Shown here piece after piece: positions 27,631 through 37,539 of a stretch of DNA of 64,000 nucleotides. The position numbers were made by a program, and so were the translations under genes. The notes below the pieces were generated by a model. The model was given only the letters and a program-made list of their open reading frames with translations, was not told the origin of the DNA and did no database searches. The DNA is taken from positions 89,478 to 153,477 of the forward strand of contig ONCK01000004.1 of the NCBI GenBank assembly GCA_900316315.1. Direction: 5' to 3'. Position 1 is the stretch's first letter, and each line of letters opens with the position of its first letter. This stretch comes from an uncultured Prevotellaceae bacterium (GTDB lineage Bacteria > Bacteroidota > Bacteroidia > Bacteroidales > Bacteroidaceae).

Positions 27631-27694
27631 CGATATTAAACATTGTCCGATCAAGACGGTCAAAGCACAAAAGACTCATTTATAAAAGACTGGC

Positions 27695-30016
27695 ATGCAC
27701 ACAAAATTGATACGATGGATGTGGGGATCGCTGTTGGCAGTGGTAGTCCTAGCTGTGATATATTTTTCAGCTATCAGTGCAGGCTGGATAGGGTATATGC
27801 CGCCGATAGAGGAGCTCGAAAATCCTATCAGCAAGTACGCCTCGCAAGTCATCAGCTCAGACAATGTGTTGCTCGGTACTTGGTCGCTCAATGAGAACCG
27901 CCTCTTTGCCTCACGGGAGGAGATTGCTCCAAGCCTGCTGCAGGCCTTGGTAGCAACGGAGGACAAGCGCTTTTATGAGCACTCGGGCATAGACATCAAG
28001 TCGTTGGCTCGGGCCATCGTTAAGAGAGGCATCCTCGGACACAAAGAGGCTGGTGGCGGCAGCACAATCACTCAGCAACTCGCCAAACAGCTCTATACCC
28101 AGTCACGTGCGGAAAACAGCCGCCAACGTATTGTCCAAAAGACGATAGAGTGGGTCATCGCCATCAAGCTCGAGCGTCAGTACAGTAAAGATGAAATCCT
28201 GACACTATACCTAAACTATTTTGATTTTCTCCACCATGCGGTCGGCGTCAAGACAGCGGCCCGCGTGTACTTCAACAAGGAGGCTCGCGACCTGACGGTA
28301 CCCGAGTCGGCGATGCTGGTGGGAATGTGCAAGAATCCGTCTTATTTTAATCCCGTACGAGACAGCACAGTGGCCAAGCAACGCCGCAATGTCGTGCTGG
28401 AACTGATGAAGGAGCAAGGCTACCTGAGCGAGGAAGAATGCGTAGACTATCAGAATGCTCCTTTGGGAGTGCACTTGCAGCACGTAAGCCACAGAGATGG
28501 GCTGGCTACCTACTTCCGCGAATATCTGCGTCACATCATGATGGCCAAGCGGCCTGTGAGGAGCAATTATGCCTCTTGGCAGGAACAGGAATATCACGAT
28601 GATTCCCTTGCCTGGGAACGCGATCCGCTCTACGGCTGGTGCAATAAGAATAGTAAGAAGGATGGCTCGCCGTACAATATCTATACGGATGGCCTTAAAA
28701 TCTATACCTCTATCGACAGCCGCATGCAACGCTATGCCGAGCGGTCCGTCAGGGATCATCTGGAGGGCTATCTGCAGCCTCTCTTTGATAAGGAGAAGCA
28801 CAAAGGGCAGTACCTCAATCCCTTCTCCAGCTCGCTCTCCCAACAGCAGATCAAGGCTATTGTCAATCGGTCGATAGAGCGCAGTGACCGCTACCGGTCT
28901 ATGAGAGAGGCCGGAATGTCGGACGAGGAAGTCAAGGCGTTCTTCAAGACACATAAAGTGGACATGACGGTCTACACGCCCTATGGCGATCGCGATACAG
29001 TGATGACGCCTCAAGACTCTATCCTCTATTATAAGACATTCTTGAGGGCCGGATTTATGGCCATGGACCCCCAAACGGGAGCCGTCAAGGCCTATGTGGG
29101 AGGCTTGGACTATACATATTTCCAGTACGACATGTGTATGATGGGCAGGAGACAGATAGGCTCTACCATAAAGCCCTATCTCTATGCCTTGGCCATGGAG
29201 AACGGATATACGCCCTGTGACTTGGCGCCTAATGTACAACGTACCTATATGGTCGCAGGCAAGCCCTGGACGCCCCGAAATGCCAACCATGCTCGCTATG
29301 GCGAGATGGTGACGCTCAAATGGGGACTCGCCAACTCCAACAACTGGATATCCGCCTATCTGATGAGTAAGCTCAATCCCAAGTCCTTGGTGTCCATCAT
29401 GCGGTCTTTTGGCATCAATAGTCTGGATGTTTATCCCTCTATGTCGCTTTGCCTGGGCACGTGCGACATCTCTGTGGCAGAAATGGTTCAGGCTTATACG
29501 GCTTTTGTCAATAAGGGTATCCGAGTCTTGCCGATGCTTGTCACGCGGATTGAGAATAGTGATGGAGAGGTCGTGGCAGATTTCCATCCAAGAATGAATG
29601 AGGTCATCAGCGCTGAGAGTTCGTACAAGATGCTGGAAATGCTCATGGAGGTCGTTGACCACGGTACCGCCGGACGCTTGAGGTATAAGTATCATCTTGA
29701 GGGACAGATCGGCGGCAAGACCGGTACGACCAACAACAATAGCGACGGATGGTTCATTGGTTTTGTTCCGAGGCTCGTGGCTGGCTGCTGGGTCGGCGGC
29801 GAAGACCGCGATATCCACTTCGACAGGATGTCAATGGGGCAGGGTGCGACCGTGGCTCTCCCTATCTGGGCAAAGTTTATGCAGAAAGTTTATGCGGACC
29901 ATTCCCTCGGCTATTCTACAGAGGAACGGTTTGCTATTCCGGACAATTTCTCTCCATGTGCTACGGTGCGTTCGGATTCGCTGGAAAACGAGTCTATCAA
30001 CGATGTCTTTCAGTAA
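27695..30016 (+). CDS. Bifunctional penicillin-binding protein 1A (transglycosylase/transpeptidase)
   Basis: Class A PBP of 773 residues that polymerises lipid II and cross-links peptidoglycan in the periplasm. A membrane anchor occupies residues about 8-30. The GT51 domain follows with catalytic E89 in ATEDKRFYEHSGID and GGSTITQQLAKQLY. The transpeptidase has S490-T-I-K493 (GRRQIGSTIKP), S548-N-N550 and K-T-G in GGKTGTTNNNSDGWFIG. All catalytic elements are intact. It is followed after 70 bp by kdsB; both serve the cell envelope, and co-transcription is plausible. Confidence 0.93.
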   Translation: MHTKLIRWMWGSLLAVVVLAVIYFSAISAGWIGYMPPIEELENPISKYASQVISSDNVLLGTWSLNENRLFASREEIAPSLLQALVATEDKRFYEHSGIDIKSLARAIVKRGILGHKEAGGGSTITQQLAKQLYTQSRAENSRQRIVQKTIEWVIAIKLERQYSKDEILTLYLNYFDFLHHAVGVKTAARVYFNKEARDLTVPESAMLVGMCKNPSYFNPVRDSTVAKQRRNVVLELMKEQGYLSEEECVDYQNAPLGVHLQHVSHRDGLATYFREYLRHIMMAKRPVRSNYASWQEQEYHDDSLAWERDPLYGWCNKNSKKDGSPYNIYTDGLKIYTSIDSRMQRYAERSVRDHLEGYLQPLFDKEKHKGQYLNPFSSSLSQQQIKAIVNRSIERSDRYRSMREAGMSDEEVKAFFKTHKVDMTVYTPYGDRDTVMTPQDSILYYKTFLRAGFMAMDPQTGAVKAYVGGLDYTYFQYDMCMMGRRQIGSTIKPYLYALAMENGYTPCDLAPNVQRTYMVAGKPWTPRNANHARYGEMVTLKWGLANSNNWISAYLMSKLNPKSLVSIMRSFGINSLDVYPSMSLCLGTCDISVAEMVQAYTAFVNKGIRVLPMLVTRIENSDGEVVADFHPRMNEVISAESSYKMLEMLMEVVDHGTAGRLRYKYHLEGQIGGKTGTTNNNSDGWFIGFVPRLVAGCWVGGEDRDIHFDRMSMGQGATVALPIWAKFMQKVYADHSLGYSTEERFAIPDNFSPCATVRSDSLENESINDVFQ

Positions 30017-30086
30017 AAAGTAATCAACAGACAAATAGAAATAGGACTCTCAATACAAACGAAACGTCCACAGTAAATGAGAAAAA

Positions 30087-30851
30087 ATGAATAAGTCATT
30101 CATAGCTATAATCCCAGCCCGCTACGGGTCGACACGTTTTCCGGGCAAGCCGCTGGCTTTGCTGGGCGGTAAGCCTATCATTCAGCGGGTTTATGAGCGC
30201 GTGGCGCCATTGTTTGACGACACACTTGTAGCGACAGACGACCAACGCATCATAGAAGCCGTACGAGCCTTTGGCGGAAAAGCCGTCTTGACTTCTGACC
30301 GTCATCGCAGCGGCACTGACCGTTGCTGGGAAGCCTATACGAAGTGCGGTAAGCCTTATGACATTGTCGTCAATGTACAGGGGGATGAGCCCTTTATTCA
30401 TCGCTCCCAGCTCGAGGCTATCAAGCGCTGCTTTGACTCTCCGCAGTCCCAGATCGCAACACTTGTTAAGCCCTTTGACAAAGGCTGCCCCTTGGAGATG
30501 CTGCAAAATCCCAATTCGCCGAAGGTTGTCATCAATGATCAGGGCTATGCGCTGTACTTCAGCCGGTCTGTCATCCCATACCTGAGGGGTAAGCAGCCGA
30601 GTGAGTGGTCTAGCTTGCAGACGTACTACAAGCATATAGGGCTCTATGCCTATACGGTTGAGACACTGCGGGAAATCACTTCGCTACCTCAGTCTCCGCT
30701 CGAGAAGGCGGAGTCGCTTGAGCAACTCAGATGGCTGCAAGCCGGTTATCGTATCAAGGTGGCCCAAACCTCCGAGGAGACGATAGGCATAGATACGCCT
30801 GATGACTTGAACCGGGCAGAGCAATTTCTCGCTCATGAAGAAGAAATGTAG
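30087..30851 (+). CDS. kdsB: 3-deoxy-manno-octulosonate cytidylyltransferase KdsB
   Basis: A 254-residue CMP-Kdo synthetase activating Kdo for lipopolysaccharide inner-core assembly. Visible are IIPARYGSTRFPGKPLALLGGKPIIQ split by the nucleotide-binding R/K residues, VATDDQRI, LTSDRHRSGTDR, NVQGDEPFI and the C-terminal IGIDTPDDL. Length is typical. It lies 70 bp after the PBP gene and 45 bp before the MORN gene on the same strand. Confidence 0.95.
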   Translation: MNKSFIAIIPARYGSTRFPGKPLALLGGKPIIQRVYERVAPLFDDTLVATDDQRIIEAVRAFGGKAVLTSDRHRSGTDRCWEAYTKCGKPYDIVVNVQGDEPFIHRSQLEAIKRCFDSPQSQIATLVKPFDKGCPLEMLQNPNSPKVVINDQGYALYFSRSVIPYLRGKQPSEWSSLQTYYKHIGLYAYTVETLREITSLPQSPLEKAESLEQLRWLQAGYRIKVAQTSEETIGIDTPDDLNRAEQFLAHEEEM

Positions 30852-30896
30852 ACAATGGGGCATGGCCTCAATTGTCCATTATATAAAAGTAGGATT

Positions 30897-32021
30897 ATGA
30901 TAAGACGAAAATATTTCATTCTTGGCCTAGCGTTGATACTGCCGCTTTGGGCTTCTGCACAGAAGATGAAAATCGGCACTTACACCTTCAAAGACGGTTC
31001 TGTCTATACCGGAGATCTTGCCGGAGGTAAACCCAATGGAAAAGGCAAAACAGTTTTTTCTAATGGCGAGAGTTATGAGGGTGCCTATGTGAAGGGCAAG
31101 CGTCAAGGATATGGCGTATACAAGTTTCCTGACGGGGAAAAGTACGAGGGCGAATGGTTTCAAGACCAACAACACGGTAAGGGCACCTACTATTTTGTCA
31201 ACAACAATCGCTATGAAGGCCTCTGGTATCGCGACTATCAGCAGGGACGCGGTAGAATGATTTACTACAACGGCGACATCTACGATGGCGAATGGTACAT
31301 GGACAAGCGCAATGGCAAAGGCAAGTACACTTATGCCAACGGCTCCTACTACCAAGGAGAGTGGAAGGATGACAAGAAATGCGGAAAGGGAACTTTTGTC
31401 TGGGCCGACGGCTCTCAATACAAGGGCGACTGGGCCAACAATCAGCGCAACGGAAAAGGCGTCTTCACTTATACAGATGGTGATGTCTACGATGGAGACT
31501 GGGTAGACGACATACAGCAAGGTAGAGGCATCTATAAGTTTCGTAACGGCAATGTCTACGAGGGCCCTTACGTTCAAGGCGAGCGTACGGGACAAGGCAT
31601 CTTTTCCTTTAGCAATGGCAACAAGTATGTGGGCACTTTCCTTAACGGTGAACAAAACGGTCAGGGTACTTACACTTGGAAAAACGGATCTCAATATGTA
31701 GGCAACTGGAAGGCCAATCAGCGCGATGGCCAGGGGAAGTACACCTGGGCCAATGGTGATGTCTATGAAGGACACTGGACCAAAGGGAAAATGGATGGCG
31801 AAGGCATCCTGAGACTTGCCAACGGCACCAAGTTCAAAGGCACTTTCCATAATGGACTCAAGGATGGGAAGTGTATCGAAGAGGACAAAGACGGAGTGCG
31901 TTTTGAAGGCTCCTATTCCCATGGAGTTAGGCAAGGACTCTTTGTAGAAAAAGACCGTAATGGAACTGTCATACGCAGAGGCAACTATGTCGCTGGGCAG
32001 GCCGTACTCTCCAATGACTGA
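30897..32021 (+). CDS. Secreted MORN-repeat protein
   Basis: A 374-residue protein with a signal peptide (MIRRKYFILGLALILPLW, cleavage near ASAQ) followed by about 14 consecutive 23-residue MORN repeats of the form Y-x-G-x-W-x(5)-x-G-x-G-x-Y/F-x-x-x-(N/D)-G, e.g. YDGEWYMDKRNGKGK. MORN blades make elongated beta structures used for membrane or protein binding. Start at 30897 chosen because it begins the signal peptide; the open frame reaches 30855 without conserved sequence. Location after kdsB suggests a cell-envelope role, but the function is unknown. A TTATATAAAA box stands 20 bp before the start. Confidence 0.88.
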   Translation: MIRRKYFILGLALILPLWASAQKMKIGTYTFKDGSVYTGDLAGGKPNGKGKTVFSNGESYEGAYVKGKRQGYGVYKFPDGEKYEGEWFQDQQHGKGTYYFVNNNRYEGLWYRDYQQGRGRMIYYNGDIYDGEWYMDKRNGKGKYTYANGSYYQGEWKDDKKCGKGTFVWADGSQYKGDWANNQRNGKGVFTYTDGDVYDGDWVDDIQQGRGIYKFRNGNVYEGPYVQGERTGQGIFSFSNGNKYVGTFLNGEQNGQGTYTWKNGSQYVGNWKANQRDGQGKYTWANGDVYEGHWTKGKMDGEGILRLANGTKFKGTFHNGLKDGKCIEEDKDGVRFEGSYSHGVRQGLFVEKDRNGTVIRRGNYVAGQAVLSND

Positions 32022-32207
32022 TCTGCTTGATCTAGACAAGGTATCGGGTCGAAGATGATTATGATGCATCAACCAAGTCACCCACTCTTGAACAGCAATG
32101 CTTAGTACGGTAAGAGCCTCCCGGGCAAGAAAGTAAATAGATTTGTATCCAGCTGAAAAATGCAGAGTCATTGTTAGCTCATTATTAAAGTATCCAATTT
32201 TATTACT

Positions 32208-34220
32208 ATGCCACTTCCTCTCATACAAGGTGATCCTTATCTAGAGCCCTATACAGAGGCTATCGAAGGGCGCCATTCTCACTTCCTGTATCGTCTGAAT
32301 CAACTTACTCAGTCCAGCGGAGACTTGTCAACTTTTGCCGATGGATATATGTGGTACGGCCTTCATCTGCGAGGTCACGAGTGGGTGCTGCGCGAGTGGG
32401 CTCCTAACGCTACTAAGATATACCTTGTAGGTGATCACTCTGATTGGCGGGAGTTGCCTGAATACGAGCTGCAGCGTATCAATGACCATGGGGATTGGGA
32501 GATAAAGCTTCCCAAAGCGACCCTCAGGCATCAAGGGCTTTACAAACTTAAGGTCTACTGGCCGAGTGGAGAGGGCGAGCGCATCCCGGCATGGTGTACC
32601 CGTGTAGTCCAGGATGAGCAGACCAAGATCTTTAGCGCCCAAGTGTGGTGTCCGGCACATCCGTATTGCCTTAAAATACATGATTTTAAGCCGCATCGTT
32701 CTCCTTTGCTCATCTACGAATGCCATATCGGAATGGCGCAGGACAAGGAGGGCGTAGGCACTTACGAGGAGTTTCGTGTCAATACCCTGCCACGTATTCA
32801 GCGCGCGGGATACAATTGTATCCAGATTATGGCTATACAGGAGCATCCCTATTATGGGAGTTTCGGCTACCATGTCTCGAGTCTCTATGCTCCGTCCAGC
32901 CGTTTCGGCACCCCAGATGAGTTGCGCCATCTTGTCGATGATGCTCATCGCATGGGCATCAGCGTCATTATGGACCTTGTCCACAGCCATGCTGTAAAGA
33001 ATGAGTTGGAAGGACTCGGCAACTACTGCGGTGATCCCGGGCAGTATTTTCTCAAGGGACCGCGCCGGCACCACGAGCAGTGGGACAGCTTGTGCTGGGA
33101 CTACGGCAAGGACGAAGTCGTTCATTTCCTGCTGTCCAACTGCAAGTATTGGCTAGAGGAGTTCGGCTTTGACGGCTTCCGATTCGACGGCGTGACATCG
33201 ATGATATACTACAGTCATGGCATGGGAGAGAGCTTTACGGGATACGATGACTACTACAATGGCCATCAGGATGATGAAGCTATCTGCTATCTCACTTTGG
33301 CCAATCAACTGATCCACCAAGTGAAGCCCCAGGCCGTCACTATAGCGGAAGAAGTATCCGGCATGCCAGGACTGGCATACCCTATAGCTGGAGGCGGATA
33401 CGGATTTGACTACCGCATGGCGATGAATATCCCAGACTACTGGATACGTATGCTTAAGGAGAAGCGAGATGAGGACTGGAATCCGTTGGATATGCTCTAC
33501 AATCTCACCAACCGTCGTCAGGATGAGCTGACAGTCTCTTATGTGGAGAGTCATGATCAGGCCCTGGTGGGGGACAAGACAGTTATCTTCCGACTTGTTG
33601 ATGCCTCGATGTACTGGCATTTCCGGATAGGTGACGAGGACGATGCAGCCCGCCGCGGTATAGCGCTTCACAAAATGATACGCTTACTCACACTCTCGAC
33701 TATCGGCGGGGCATATCTCAATTTTATGGGCAATGAATGGGGCCACCCTGAGTGGATAGACTTTCCGCGTGAAGGCAATAGCTGGAGCTATAAGTATGCC
33801 CGTCGCCAGTGGCATCTTGTAGACGACCCGACGCTCTGCTACCATTATCTGGGCGATTTTGACCGCAAGATGATTAGTACGATTAAGCTTGTGCCGCGTT
33901 TCCAGAGTACACGTGTCCAGAATATTTGGTATGATGAAGCCTGTCAGATTCTTGTCATCATGCGAGGACGGTTACTTTTCGTGTTCAATTTCAGTCCTTC
34001 TCAGAGCTTGGCCGACTACCAATTCATCGCTCCTTCCGGTAAGTACACGCTTGTGCTTGATACTGATGATACAGCCTTTGGGGGACAGCGTCTCATTGAT
34101 CCAAAAGTGGACCACTTCACTGAGTCTGACAAAAATCTTCCTGCCCATAAGGGGCATCTGTCTCTTTATATCCCTGCCAGAAGCGCGCAGGTCTATCGCC
34201 TGGAGAAGGGTGGAAAATAA
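32208..34220 (+). CDS. glgB: 1,4-alpha-glucan branching enzyme GlgB
   Basis: GH13 branching enzyme of 670 residues of the eukaryote-like subfamily. It adds alpha-1,6 branches to glycogen. An N-terminal CBM48-like domain (HLRGHEWVLREWAPNATKIYLVGDHSDW) precedes the barrel with the four conserved regions: DLVHSHAVKN, GFDGFRFDGVTSM with nucleophile D327, AEEVSGMP with acid E381 and VESHDQALVGDKT. The C-terminal all-beta domain is complete. No other glycogen genes are adjacent. No clear TAnnTTTG box is seen in the 186 bp upstream. Confidence 0.93.
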   Translation: MPLPLIQGDPYLEPYTEAIEGRHSHFLYRLNQLTQSSGDLSTFADGYMWYGLHLRGHEWVLREWAPNATKIYLVGDHSDWRELPEYELQRINDHGDWEIKLPKATLRHQGLYKLKVYWPSGEGERIPAWCTRVVQDEQTKIFSAQVWCPAHPYCLKIHDFKPHRSPLLIYECHIGMAQDKEGVGTYEEFRVNTLPRIQRAGYNCIQIMAIQEHPYYGSFGYHVSSLYAPSSRFGTPDELRHLVDDAHRMGISVIMDLVHSHAVKNELEGLGNYCGDPGQYFLKGPRRHHEQWDSLCWDYGKDEVVHFLLSNCKYWLEEFGFDGFRFDGVTSMIYYSHGMGESFTGYDDYYNGHQDDEAICYLTLANQLIHQVKPQAVTIAEEVSGMPGLAYPIAGGGYGFDYRMAMNIPDYWIRMLKEKRDEDWNPLDMLYNLTNRRQDELTVSYVESHDQALVGDKTVIFRLVDASMYWHFRIGDEDDAARRGIALHKMIRLLTLSTIGGAYLNFMGNEWGHPEWIDFPREGNSWSYKYARRQWHLVDDPTLCYHYLGDFDRKMISTIKLVPRFQSTRVQNIWYDEACQILVIMRGRLLFVFNFSPSQSLADYQFIAPSGKYTLVLDTDDTAFGGQRLIDPKVDHFTESDKNLPAHKGHLSLYIPARSAQVYRLEKGGK

Positions 34221-34258
34221 ATAAACCGACGGAGCAATACACCGGTTTGATTATAAAG

Positions 34259-34300
34259 ATAGCAGCCGCACAGTCTTTTTTGACCACACGGCTGCTATTT
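34259..34300. terminator. Bidirectional terminator between glgB and rpoD
   Basis: Ten-bp stem ATAGCAGCCG / CGGCTGCTAT with a 20-nt loop containing a T-run, followed by TT. It lies between two convergent genes. A smaller AAACCG / CGGTTT hairpin precedes it at about 34223-34248. Confidence 0.6.
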
Positions 34301-34405
34301 CCTATTTATCTATGATGTAGAGCGCTTGACCTGCGATGAGTATTACAAGACAGCTCTTTGGGCCACTATACTTTTGAGGAACGGCCCTCTCTTTCTGCTA
34401 ATGTG

Positions 34406-35263
34406 TTAGAAATACTTCTTAAGCATTGTGATATCGCGGTTCTCACGGAGTCGGCGCAGGGCGCGTTCCTTAATCTGGCGCACACGCTCGCGGGTGAGAT
34501 TGAGTTTGCCGGCTACTTCCTCGGCTGTCATTTCCGGATATCCAAAGCCAAAGAGCATCTTAAGCACAGTCTGTTCCCGATCAGTCAGACAACTAAGAGC
34601 TGCATTAAGATCGCTGTCGAGCGACTCCTGTTCCATCTTGATGTCTGTCGGGGCCTGCGTCTCGTCAGTCATGGTATCGATCATGGCAGAGGAGTCATCA
34701 TTTTGCAGAGGGGCATCTACAGAAATCTTTTTGCCGCCAGTACCCAGAGCTTCGGCTATCTTGGCTTTGTCAGTGCCGAGTTCCTCGGCCAGTTCCTCGA
34801 TAGACGGATGGCGCTCGTATTTTTGTTCAAAACTTGTGCGGGCCTTGCTGAGTTTACTCTGGAAACCGACCTGGTTGAGGGGCATACGTACAATGCGGCT
34901 CTGTTCGGAGATGGCCTGCAGGATACTTTGTCTGATCCACCACACGGCATATGATATGAACTTAAATCCGCGGGTCTCATCAAACTTGTTGGCGGCTTTG
35001 ATAAGGCCGAGGTTTCCCTCGTTGATAAGGTCATTGAGTGAGAGGCCTTGATTTTGATATTGCTTAGCGACGCTGACGACAAATCTGAGGTTGGCTTTGA
35101 CCAGTTTGTCAAGAGCGCGCTTGTCGCCTTTGTGGATCTTTTGAGCAAGTTCTACTTCTTCATCGGTGGTAATCAGTTCCTCGCGGCCTATTTCGACGAG
35201 ATATTTGTCGAGAGCGGCACTGGCGCGATTGGTGATGCTTTGTGTGATTTTAAGCTGACGCAT
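34406..35263 (-). CDS. rpoD: Primary sigma factor RpoD (Bacteroidota type)
   Basis: A 285-residue group 1-like sigma-70 factor with the short N-terminus usual in Bacteroidota. Region 1.2 begins [23 protein letters not shown], region 2 contains [55 protein letters not shown] in overlapping blocks, region 3 EELAEELG and region 4 [18 protein letters not shown]. This factor directs RNA polymerase to TTTG/TAnnTTTG promoters, the kind found throughout this window. Confidence 0.95.
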   Translation of the reverse strand: MRQLKITQSITNRASAALDKYLVEIGREELITTDEEVELAQKIHKGDKRALDKLVKANLRFVVSVAKQYQNQGLSLNDLINEGNLGLIKAANKFDETRGFKFISYAVWWIRQSILQAISEQSRIVRMPLNQVGFQSKLSKARTSFEQKYERHPSIEELAEELGTDKAKIAEALGTGGKKISVDAPLQNDDSSAMIDTMTDETQAPTDIKMEQESLDSDLNAALSCLTDREQTVLKMLFGFGYPEMTAEEVAGKLNLTRERVRQIKERALRRLRENRDITMLKKYF

Positions 35264-35401
35264 GTGTAAATATTGATAATGTGATTTTTCTGTAGTTAGA
35301 GTTACATATTAAAAATAGGGAGGGAAACTATTTCTCTGGATGGCGCCCCCTCTATAATAATGTTTTGTCTCTTAAATATTTTTTCGGAATAAAAATAGTA
35401 C

Positions 35402-35409
35402 TATATTTG
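35402..35409 (+). promoter_or_regulatory. Promoter -7 box of the AraC-family regulator
   Basis: TATATTTG; leader of about 41 nt to the ATG at 35457. Confidence 0.5.
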
Positions 35410-35456
35410 CAGTATATATAATTATGTTCGCAAAAACGGAATAAAAAAACGAGTGA

Positions 35457-36290
35457 ATGGTAAATAATTCAGTCAAAAGGGCAACTAGGACGGTTGAGGT
35501 GAGGCGCGTCTACAATCCTCTCCAGGGAGACTACAGTCTTGGTACAATCGAGCTGGATATTGTGGAACGTGGTAAGCTGCGCGTCCACTATGGGAGCGGC
35601 CAGGTGATCCTCCGCTCGGGTCAGTGGCTGCTTGCCAAGGCGGATGAGACGCTGGCGCTCAGTCGTGAGGGGGGGGGCGCCCCCCTCTCCGTGATACAGG
35701 TGCGTATGTCGGAAGCGCTGTTTCCCGACGTCCTTGTGGCTCTGCCGGAGTGTGCATCGCTGGATATCTTGCTCAAGCAGTCAGCCAGGGGCGCCTATTC
35801 TTCCGACCCAGTGCCATTGAGAGAGTTGCGCCACAGAGTGGAACAGGTACATGATGCTCACGGGCTAGGAGTCATCCGGAGTGTATGGAGACTCATGTCT
35901 CTGCTGGCAGAGACGCCCGCTTGCAGCGTGGTCTCACCGCTGCCGGATACGAGCCTTGGCAAGGTGCCTCCAGAGAGCGATATGGCGCGAGTGGTGACGT
36001 ATATGAAGGCTCATCTAGCGGAGACAGTGAGGCTCTCAGACTTGGCTCGTGTGGCTCATCTCACGTCATCTGCGTTTTGCCGCTCATTTGCCCGACAGGC
36101 TGGGCAACCTCCGATGGCCTATCTCGATACGCTGAGGCTGCGGAAGGCATGCCACTTGCTTGACTATACGGGCTTGACAGCCAAGGAAATCTCCTATCAG
36201 TGCGGTTGGCAGGACGCTTCTTTCTTCAGCCGCGTATTCAGACGCCATATCGGCATGACTCCCATCCAATATCGGCAGCGTAAGGGGTAG
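35457..36290 (+). CDS. AraC-family transcriptional regulator with a G9 tract
   Basis: A 277-residue regulator: an N-terminal cupin-like sensor part (about 1-150) and a C-terminal double HTH (VRLSDLARVAHLTSSAFCRSFARQAG ... GLTAKEISYQCGWQDASFFSRVFRRHIGMTP as two blocks). The frame is intact. At 35669-35677 nine consecutive G are followed by CG and six C, encoding REGGGAPL in the sensor domain; such a tract can slip and switch the gene off or on. Neighbours (rpoD divergent, DUF2027 downstream) do not point to a regulon. Confidence 0.85.
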   Translation: MVNNSVKRATRTVEVRRVYNPLQGDYSLGTIELDIVERGKLRVHYGSGQVILRSGQWLLAKADETLALSREGGGAPLSVIQVRMSEALFPDVLVALPECASLDILLKQSARGAYSSDPVPLRELRHRVEQVHDAHGLGVIRSVWRLMSLLAETPACSVVSPLPDTSLGKVPPESDMARVVTYMKAHLAETVRLSDLARVAHLTSSAFCRSFARQAGQPPMAYLDTLRLRKACHLLDYTGLTAKEISYQCGWQDASFFSRVFRRHIGMTPIQYRQRKG

Positions 36291-36388
36291 CGTAAGCCAT
36301 GGGCCGGAGAACTCTTGATGGAGCACGGCAAAGGGACTCTTTGATACTCTTTGACATAGAGATGAAAGTGAATATGGTCAGATTGTCG

Positions 36389-36396
36389 TAATTTTG
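36389..36396 (+). promoter_or_regulatory. Promoter -7 box of the DUF2027/Smr gene
   Basis: TAATTTTG (TAnnTTTG); leader of about 12 nt to the ATG at 36415, excluding the upstream in-frame TTG, which overlaps the box. Confidence 0.55.
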
Positions 36397-36414
36397 CAGA
36401 TAAAATCAGAAGAC

Positions 36415-37539
36415 ATGAAGATAGGAGATAAAGTGAGATTTCTCAATGACGTGGGCGGCGGACGAGTCGTAGGATTTGTCGGCAAAAATCTAGTTAATGT
36501 CGAAGATGATAATGGATTTGAGGTACCTGTGCCGATACGCGAACTAGTAGTCGTGGGCACTGAAGGGTATGATGGCCATTTCGATTCATCTGATGCGCAG
36601 CCTGATAAGGGTGATGCAGCAACTGATAATGCGGTTTCGCAGCGGGCCAAAGTCAAGGCTTTGGAAGAGGAAGAGTCCGATCCGGCTGACCTCCCGATTA
36701 CCTTTCACGCCAAGCCTCAGGAGCGTCGTGGAGGAGATCAGCTTAATGTCTATCTCTGCTTTATGCCCGTCAAACCCACCGCATTGCTCGATACAGACTT
36801 TGAGACTTATTTGGTCAATGACAGCAACTACTATCTGGACTATCTCTATCTGTCCGGTGAGAATATGAACTGGACAACTATCGATCGCGGTACGGCTGAG
36901 CCCAATACCAAGGTCTATCTGACTACTGTGGACCGGTCTAATCTCAACAGCCTCCAGCATCTTGCTGTCGAGATGATGGCTTACAAGCAGGACAAGCCTT
37001 TTATGATCAAGCCCGCGATGACCATCAGGCTCAACCCAGATCTCACGCGCTTCTACAAACTGCATACCTTTGCGGCCAATGACTTTTTTGAGGAAAAGGT
37101 GGAGACTTTTGACCTCGTTCGTGATGATTGTCCTGTGAGTCATGAGGCGATTGATACTCAATCTATTAAAGATGCCCTTACGGGCGCAAAGAGAAAGCGC
37201 GAGGCGGATCTCAAACCCCGCGTCAAGGCTGTGGCTATACGCAAAGAGCACCATGACGATATTGAGGTGATAGACTTGCATGCCGATGCCCTGCTCGATA
37301 CGACGAGAGGTATGTCTAGCGGAGAAATACTTGAGTACCAAGTGGATACATTCCGCAAAACGATGGACAAGTATCAGAAAAACAAAGGGAAAAAACTTGT
37401 CTTTATCCATGGCAAAGGCAACGGCGTGCTCCGCAATAGAATCTTGTCCGAACTCCATCGGCACTATCATTCGTGTACCTCGCAGGATGCTTCCTTCAGA
37501 GAGTATGGATTTGGCGCTACGATGGTGATTATCCATTAG
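36415..37539 (+). CDS. DUF2027 / Smr-domain protein
   Basis: A 374-residue protein of the Bacteroidota DUF2027 family: an N-terminal KOW/SH3-like barrel (MKIGDKVRFLNDVGGGRVVGF), a central beta-rich domain (about 95-235) and a C-terminal Smr domain with IDLHADALLDT and the nuclease-type motif FIHGKGNGVLRNRI. Smr domains nick DNA or RNA in MutS2 and ribosome-rescue proteins; for this family the role is unproven. The KOW-like start and Smr end resemble MutS2 without its ATPase. Confidence 0.88.
   Translation: MKIGDKVRFLNDVGGGRVVGFVGKNLVNVEDDNGFEVPVPIRELVVVGTEGYDGHFDSSDAQPDKGDAATDNAVSQRAKVKALEEEESDPADLPITFHAKPQERRGGDQLNVYLCFMPVKPTALLDTDFETYLVNDSNYYLDYLYLSGENMNWTTIDRGTAEPNTKVYLTTVDRSNLNSLQHLAVEMMAYKQDKPFMIKPAMTIRLNPDLTRFYKLHTFAANDFFEEKVETFDLVRDDCPVSHEAIDTQSIKDALTGAKRKREADLKPRVKAVAIRKEHHDDIEVIDLHADALLDTTRGMSSGEILEYQVDTFRKTMDKYQKNKGKKLVFIHGKGNGVLRNRILSELHRHYHSCTSQDASFREYGFGATMVIIH

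Larger units (their letters stand above)
27216..27694. other. Divergent intergenic region glyA / PBP
   Basis: Holds the two promoter boxes listed separately. The central ~300 bp show no gene or repeat. Confidence 0.5.

Noticed and set aside
30876..30887. TTATATAAAA box before the MORN gene as a partial dispersed element
   Set aside because: Only the AT box is shared; the core and the second end are absent.
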